A stretch of 64,000 nt of DNA, from the NCBI GenBank assembly GCA_020444075.1, contig JAHLLR010000014.1, positions 24,354-88,353 on the forward strand, given 5' to 3'. Both the position numbers and the translations under genes were made by a program. Origin of the DNA: Deltaproteobacteria bacterium. Lineage in GTDB: Bacteria > Desulfobacterota > Desulfobacteria > Desulfobacterales > Desulfosarcinaceae. The stretch's first letter is position 1; each line of letters begins with the position of its first letter. Under the pieces are notes generated by a model that made no database searches, was not told the origin of the DNA, and saw nothing but the letters and a program-made list of their open reading frames with translations. Positions 59,442 to 64,000 of this stretch are shown here, piece after piece.

Positions 59442-60506
59442 ATGTCCCGATTCACCAGAAGGTCATCGAAGAAGGCCGGCAGTTCCCCCGGCACCCTGGT
59501 CCACGTGGGAGAGAGAAAAACGGATGATGTCCACCTGGCCTTGTTGCACTATGATGCAGAAACGGTCATCGAGAAGCCGTTGGAGCTTGTTGAAGAGGCC
59601 TTGCCGCTGTTAAAAGCCGGCGCCACCACCTGGCTCAATATCGACGGTATTCACGACATCTCACTGATGGAACACATCGGTAAAATTTACGGCGTTCATC
59701 CGCTGACCCTGGAAGACGTGCTCAACACCACCCAGCGGCCAAAAACGGAGGCTTTCGACGGTTACCTTTTCATCGTGTTGAAAATGCTTCATTACGATGC
59801 GGAAAAAGACGGAATCTCTTCGGAGCAGGTCAGCCTGATACTGGGGAAAACGTTCCTTATCACCTTTCAGGAGGTTGCCGGTGATGTTTTTACGCCGGTG
59901 CGAGAGCGTATCCGCAAAGGCAAAGGACGGATTCGCACCGGTGGCTGCGATTACCTGGCATACGCGCTCATCGACGCCATTGTGGACAACTATTTTGTGA
60001 TTCTGGAAAAGGTGGGCCAGCGGCTGGAATCTTTGGAAGAGACGATTGATGAAAATCCTGATGTCGGCATGCTGGAAGAGGTTCATGCCATCCGTCACGA
60101 GTTGATTTACTTGAGAAAACAGGTCTGGCCACTGAGGGAAATTATCGCTCATCTACAAAAGGACGGCGCCCCTTTTGTGGGTGAGGCGGTCGGTCCGTTT
60201 TTGCGTGATGTGTACGATCACACGATCCAGACTATCGATACCATCGAGTCCTTCCGGGATATCCTGTCCGGCATGCAGGATCTTTACCTGTCCATCATCA
60301 GCAACCGCATGAACGAGGTGATGAAGGTGCTTACCATCATTGCCACCATCTTCATTCCCATCACTTTTGTGGCCGGCATTTACGGCATGAACTTTACCTA
60401 CATGCCCGAGCTGGCCTGGCGCTGGGGGTATCTGCTTGTGTGGATGATCATCCTGGCCATTATTATCGGCATGCTTGTTTTTTTCAGGCGCAGGAAATGG
60501 GTGTGA
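59442..60506 (+). CDS. corA: CorA magnesium/cobalt transporter
   Basis: The 354-residue channel has an N-terminal cytoplasmic alpha/beta domain (INIDGIHDISLMEHIGKIYG; HPLTLEDVLNTTQRPKTEAF), a long helix (ETIDENPDVGMLEEVHAIRH), and two C-terminal TM segments with the GMN filter motif in FVAGIYGMNFTYMPEL. The C-terminal basic end RRRKWV is typical. It conducts Mg2+ and often Co2+/Ni2+. AGGATC precedes the ATG at 59442. Confidence 0.95.
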   Translation: MSRFTRRSSKKAGSSPGTLVHVGERKTDDVHLALLHYDAETVIEKPLELVEEALPLLKAGATTWLNIDGIHDISLMEHIGKIYGVHPLTLEDVLNTTQRPKTEAFDGYLFIVLKMLHYDAEKDGISSEQVSLILGKTFLITFQEVAGDVFTPVRERIRKGKGRIRTGGCDYLAYALIDAIVDNYFVILEKVGQRLESLEETIDENPDVGMLEEVHAIRHELIYLRKQVWPLREIIAHLQKDGAPFVGEAVGPFLRDVYDHTIQTIDTIESFRDILSGMQDLYLSIISNRMNEVMKVLTIIATIFIPITFVAGIYGMNFTYMPELAWRWGYLLVWMIILAIIIGMLVFFRRRKWV

Positions 60507-60634
60507 AGCTGACCGTTGTCTGGTCTTGCCTGTGTTCATGACCTTTTCAACAGGCCGGAAGAAAAAAACATCCCAGCGCTCTTTGGAGAAGGTGCCGGAA
60601 AACCGGCTTGAAAGACACTTCAGAAGGAGAAAAA

Positions 60635-60667
60635 AAAGGGCCTTCCGGTCAACACGGAAGGCCCTTT
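60635..60667 (-). terminator. Bidirectional intrinsic terminator between corA and the cold-shock gene
   Basis: AAAGGGCCTTCCG and CGGAAGGCCCTTT form a perfect 13-bp stem with a 7-base loop. On the minus strand it is followed by a run of T, making a strong terminator for the cold-shock gene; on the plus strand it can end corA. Confidence 0.88.
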
Positions 60668-60686
60668 AAAAATAGAAAACGAAGTT

Positions 60687-60887
60687 TTAGACCACAGTCA
60701 CGTTAGCTGCAGCCGGACCCTTGGGACCCTGCTCGATTTCAAAGCTAACCCGGTCTCCTTCGTTGAGAGATCTGAATCCACTGGAATTGATTGCCGAATG
60801 ATGCACGAAAACATCCGGGCCGTCTTCCTGCTCGATAAAACCAAATCCCTTGCTGTCATTGAACCATTTCACGATACCATTTGCCAT
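60687..60887 (-). CDS. Cold-shock domain protein (CspA family)
   Basis: This 66-residue RNA chaperone starts [20 protein letters not shown] and has RNP1 (KGFGFI) and RNP2 (VFVHHS) motifs, followed by [26 protein letters not shown] lies eight bases before the ATG at 60887. On the minus strand a TTCAAA/TATATA pair with 17-base spacing near 61031-61059 is a weak promoter candidate, giving a leader of about 130 nt. Long csp leaders are common. Confidence 0.95.
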   Translation of the reverse strand: MANGIVKWFNDSKGFGFIEQEDGPDVFVHHSAINSSGFRSLNEGDRVSFEIEQGPKGPAAANVTVV

Positions 60888-61087
60888 GCTGACTTCCTCC
60901 TGCAGAATAAAAAATTTAATCATTGCTTCAAACTTCAGGCGCCACTTTGACAAGACAAATGGATCGATCCCTTAGCAAGAAACCGGATCGCCAACACCGG
61001 CAATCCTTTATGACTTTTCTGCCATATCACATATATAGAGAAATGCAAGTCAATTTTGAAAACGGGCTGAACCGTCTCATTCAGGCA

Positions 61088-62515
61088 TTATTTCGTGGTT
61101 CGCTTGGGCCGGTAATAATGGGTGGCCGTGCCGTGAAAGATGTCGGCAGCCTCCTTGAACGTTTCGGACAGGGTCGGGTGAGGATGAATAGTTAAACCTA
61201 CATCGGTGGCATTGGCTCCCATTTCCAGGGCCAGGGTCGCCTCGGCGATCAACTCCCCGGCGCCGGGCCCCACAATGCCTGCTCCCAGCAGGCGCTCGGT
61301 TTGCGGATCGATTATCAGTTTGGTGAGCCCGTCACTGCGGCCCAGGGTGACGGCGCGTCCGGATGCCGCCCATGGGAACCGGGTCACCGTGACGGCCCTC
61401 CCCTTTGCTTTGGCCGCACCCTCGGTGAGGCCGGCCCACGCGATCTCCGGGTCGGTGAAGACCACCGCCGGGATGGCTGCCGGATCGGCGATTACATCTT
61501 TTCCGGCGATGTTTTCCACGGCGATGCGCGCTTCGTAGGCGGCCTTATGGGCCAGCATGGGCTGGCCGGCCACGTCTCCGATGGCGAAGACTATGGCCGC
61601 CGCGGTCCGGCACCGGTTGTCCGTCCGGACAAACCCGTTTTCATCCAGCGACACTCCCGCCTTTTCCAAGGCAAGACCAATGGAATTGGGCCGGCGGCCG
61701 ACGGCCACGAGAACCCGCTGGAAAAGCTGGCTCCGTGGCTCATCATCCTGACTTTGGAAGGTAATCTTGACGCCGTTTTTCTGGATTTTGGCTGCCGTCA
61801 CCGTGGTGTTCAAAAGGATCGCTTTGAACCGGTCCGTCAGGGTTTTTGAAAGAAAGCGCACCAAATCCCGGTCCGCGCCGGCCAGCAGGTGGGGCAGCAT
61901 CTCCACTACGGTCACTTCAGACCCCAGAGCCGCATAGACGCTGCCCAGTTCCAGGCCGATATAGCCGCCGCCCACCACCAGCAGGGTTGTGGGAATCGTT
62001 TCCAGATCAAGGGCTTTTTTCGAGTTCCAGATGCGATCAGCGTCCACCGGGAACAGGGGCATCTCTGTGGCGCGGGAGCCCGTGGCCAGGATGGCGTGCT
62101 CGAAACCCAGCGTGCCTGTTTTCCCGTCAGCGTCTATCAGGGACAGTGTCCTGGCGTCGGAAAATACGGCACTGGCCCGTATGTAATTGATTTTTCGCTG
62201 GGTTACCAAACGCCCCAACCCGCCGGTGAGACCGGTGACCACATCCGATTTCCATTGCCGCATCCGGTCGATGTCGATTCCGGGCTTGCCGAAAGAGACG
62301 CCCCAGGCCTCGGCCTCGGCTGCTTCGTGGATCAGCCTGGCGATATGGAGCAGGGCCTTTGAGGGAATGCACCCGCGATAAAGGCAGACACCGCCGGGGT
62401 TCTCCGCCGGATCGATGAGGGTGACGGTCAGGCCCATGTCCGCAGCCAGAAAGGCAGCCGTGTAGCCCCCGGGGCCGGCACCGATGACAGCCACTTGTGT
62501 GTTGTTGTCAGCCAT
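61088..62515 (-). CDS. lpdA: Dihydrolipoyl dehydrogenase (E3)
   Basis: This FAD/NAD enzyme reoxidises dihydrolipoyl groups of 2-oxoacid dehydrogenase complexes. It has 475 residues with VAVIGAGPGGYTAAFLAADM (FAD), the redox pair in GGVCLYRGCIPSKALLHIAR (C-x4-C), LLVVGGGYIGLELGSVYAAL (NAD) and the C-terminal HPHPTLSETFKEAA with the active-site His-Glu. The ATG at 62515 has GAGGATAC upstream. It is downstream of the E2 gene on the same strand, separated by 172 bases that include a hairpin. Confidence 0.94.
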   Translation of the reverse strand: MADNNTQVAVIGAGPGGYTAAFLAADMGLTVTLIDPAENPGGVCLYRGCIPSKALLHIARLIHEAAEAEAWGVSFGKPGIDIDRMRQWKSDVVTGLTGGLGRLVTQRKINYIRASAVFSDARTLSLIDADGKTGTLGFEHAILATGSRATEMPLFPVDADRIWNSKKALDLETIPTTLLVVGGGYIGLELGSVYAALGSEVTVVEMLPHLLAGADRDLVRFLSKTLTDRFKAILLNTTVTAAKIQKNGVKITFQSQDDEPRSQLFQRVLVAVGRRPNSIGLALEKAGVSLDENGFVRTDNRCRTAAAIVFAIGDVAGQPMLAHKAAYEARIAVENIAGKDVIADPAAIPAVVFTDPEIAWAGLTEGAAKAKGRAVTVTRFPWAASGRAVTLGRSDGLTKLIIDPQTERLLGAGIVGPGAGELIAEATLALEMGANATDVGLTIHPHPTLSETFKEAADIFHGTATHYYRPKRTTK

Positions 62516-62550
62516 AAAGTATCCTCGATTTCCAGTGCCCATCCACCAGC

Positions 62551-62586
62551 GGCATCCTATGGCCCAGGCCTGAGCCATAGGATGCC
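62551..62586. repeat. Perfect 13-bp inverted repeat between E2 and E3 genes
   Basis: GGCATCCTATGGC (62551-62563) and GCCATAGGATGCC (62574-62586) are exact complements with a ten-base loop, CCCAGGCCTG. The context CGGCATC-N6-GGCCC resembles the start of the repeat at 25325 and 31572, so it may be a diverged copy. It could attenuate read-through from E2 to E3. Confidence 0.7.
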
Positions 62587-62687
62587 ATTTTGGGAAGGGG
62601 ACTTTCTATTTCCAAGCGTCGATGTTTCCGCTTATTCGTTTTTCCTGCAAACCCGCAGGTGCCTCAGACTGTTTGGACCCTCTCGGC

Positions 62688-63998
62688 TCAATCGAGGAAA
62701 AGGGTCATGGGCTGTTCCAGCCCGTCGCAAATCCAGCGCAGGAAGCGCGCCGCGTCGGCCCCGTCGATGATGCGGTGATCGTAGGAGAGCGAAAGGGGCA
62801 GTATGGTTCGCGGTTCGAAGCGGTCCTGCACATAGACCGGTTTGACGGCAGATCGGCTCACACCCAGGATAGCCACCTGGGGCCAAAACACGATGGGGGT
62901 GAACCCTACCCCGCCGATGCCCCCCTGGTTGGAGATGCTGAAGGTGCCGCCCTCCAATTCGTCGGGTTTTATTTTTTTGTTGCGGGCACGTGCCGCCAGA
63001 TCCCCGATGGCTTTGGCCAGATCGACGATGCTCTTTTGGTCGGCATCGCGAATCACCGGTACCAACAGGCCCCGCGGGGTATCCGCGGCCATGCCGATAT
63101 GGATGTATCGCTTGAGGATGATGCGGCGGTTGGCAACGTCGATACTGGCGTTGAACCGCGGAAACCGTCTCAGGGCTTCGGCGCATATCCGGGTGATGAT
63201 GGCCGTGACGGTGAGTTTGGCCCCGGCCTTTTCCACTTTCGGGGCATTTTTTTCGATGAATCCCATCACTCCGGAAATGTCCGCCTCATCAAACTGAGTG
63301 ACGTGGGGGATGGTCGTCCAGGAGGCTGCCGTGCTCTGGGCCGTCAGCCGCCGGACCGTGTCCATCTCCTCGACGCGGACCTCACCCCAGCGCCTGAAAT
63401 CGGGCAGCGCCGGGGAGCCGGTTGCAGAGGGCGCCCCGGAAACCCCTGGTGCACTTATCTGCCGGTGCCGCACATGGGTTTTGATGTCTGTTTCGGTGAT
63501 CCGTCCGCCGGGGCCGCTTCCGCTGACATCGACGATATCCACCCCCAACTCCCGTGCCAGACGCCGGATTGAAGGCGCTGCCGGTGGCGGAGGTCGATCC
63601 GGCGTTGTTTCTCGTCCGTCCGGCTGAGATTCGGAGCCTGCGCTTACTGGTGGCGTTGGTTCAGGGGACGTTTTTTCTGCGCTGCTCTTGGCCACCGATG
63701 CAGAATCGTCCGCCACCGGATCCGGTGCCGGGGCCCTTTCCGCCGTTTTGGCTGCCGCGCCTTCGGTTTCCACCCGGGCGATTACATCGCCCACGGTCAT
63801 CTGGGCGCCGGCTTCGGCCAGCACTTCAGTCACCCGGCCGGCAAATGGAGAGGGGATTTCCACCAGGGCCTTGTCCGTCTCCAGTTCTATCACGGTGTCG
63901 TCCACCGCCACCGTGTCTCCGGCTTTGATGTGGACGGTTACCACGACGCCCGATTCAACATTTTCGCCAATTTCCGGAACTTTGATTGCTTTTATCAT
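62688..63998 (-). CDS. 2-oxoacid dehydrogenase E2 component (dihydrolipoamide acyltransferase)
   Basis: The 436-residue protein has an N-terminal lipoyl domain with K43 in ELETDKALVEI, then an acidic/Pro/Ala linker, a peripheral-subunit-binding domain (PSIRRLARELGVDIVDVSGS, GPGGRI), and a catalytic domain ending LSLSYDHRIIDGADAARFL with the active His (about 408) and Asp (about 412). It is likely pyruvate dehydrogenase E2, but a branched-chain 2-oxoacid complex is also possible. The ATG at 63998 is close to the right edge. E1 genes should lie beyond it. Confidence 0.93.
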   Translation of the reverse strand: MIKAIKVPEIGENVESGVVVTVHIKAGDTVAVDDTVIELETDKALVEIPSPFAGRVTEVLAEAGAQMTVGDVIARVETEGAAAKTAERAPAPDPVADDSASVAKSSAEKTSPEPTPPVSAGSESQPDGRETTPDRPPPPAAPSIRRLARELGVDIVDVSGSGPGGRITETDIKTHVRHRQISAPGVSGAPSATGSPALPDFRRWGEVRVEEMDTVRRLTAQSTAASWTTIPHVTQFDEADISGVMGFIEKNAPKVEKAGAKLTVTAIITRICAEALRRFPRFNASIDVANRRIILKRYIHIGMAADTPRGLLVPVIRDADQKSIVDLAKAIGDLAARARNKKIKPDELEGGTFSISNQGGIGGVGFTPIVFWPQVAILGVSRSAVKPVYVQDRFEPRTILPLSLSYDHRIIDGADAARFLRWICDGLEQPMTLFLD

Positions 63999-64000
63999 GG

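Overview
The window looks like part of a chromosome from an anaerobic Desulfobacterota (deltaproteobacterial) sulfate-reducer relative, most likely Desulfobacterales or Desulfosarcina-like. This is inferred from the gene repertoire, not from a marker gene. The evidence is an hgcAB mercury-methylation pair, an IcmF-type fused acyl-CoA mutase beside acyl-CoA oxidation genes, hemerythrin, and several families of intergenic palindromic repeats. The DNA is GC-rich and most genes have clear AGGAGG-like ribosome sites. No tRNA, rRNA or CRISPR array was recognised. About 50 protein genes are supported.

Layout. 1-2.8 kb (minus): five-S1-domain RNA-binding protein, thioredoxin reductase and a truncated PagL-like outer-membrane deacylase. 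3.1-5.6 kb: small heat-shock protein, hemerythrin, a 49-residue Cys-rich protein and an RlmK-like rRNA methyltransferase. 5.7-12.1 kb: a UroD-family protein plus MFS carrier (minus), diverging from a radical-SAM enzyme and a NitT/TauT-type ABC importer; the joint role is unknown. 12.1-18.4 kb: a TolC/MFP/RND tripartite efflux system. 18.4-28.4 kb: a TetR regulator followed by two acyl-CoA dehydrogenases, IcmF, thiolase, 3-hydroxybutyryl-CoA dehydrogenase and an XRE-cupin regulator. Together these can convert isobutyryl-CoA through butyryl-CoA to acetyl-CoA, but no enoyl-CoA hydratase or electron-transfer flavoprotein lies in the window.

28.4-32.5 kb: ACT-domain protein, small membrane protein, then arsR-hgcA-hgcB with palindromes in the promoter, then DUF6485 and HD-domain genes. 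32.6-40.4 kb: M3-like peptidase, SurE, Nudix hydrolase, old yellow enzyme, SLC13 transporter and an RNase-H-fold nuclease. 40.5-48.5 kb: a strong promoter and a structured RNA ending in an intrinsic terminator precede a secreted protein with about 23 Asp-rich repeats. Next come ExbB (with a His-rich tail), ExbD, TonB, a TonB-dependent receptor, a DUF4198 protein and a membrane-anchored accessory protein: probably a metal or metallophore uptake system.

48.5-64 kb: decayed sequence with a transposase remnant, AzlCD exporter, SLC12-like permease, thioesterase, Zn-ribbon/FHA protein, CPA2 antiporter, an alkylation-repair pair (Ogt and Ada/AlkA fusion), DUF2892 protein, CorA, a cold-shock protein, and E3 and E2 of a 2-oxoacid dehydrogenase complex whose E1 should lie beyond the right edge.

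The strongest biological signal is the ArsR-linked hgcAB locus. The least explained parts are the metal-uptake cluster with its RNA leader, and the radical-SAM/ABC/UroD neighbourhood.
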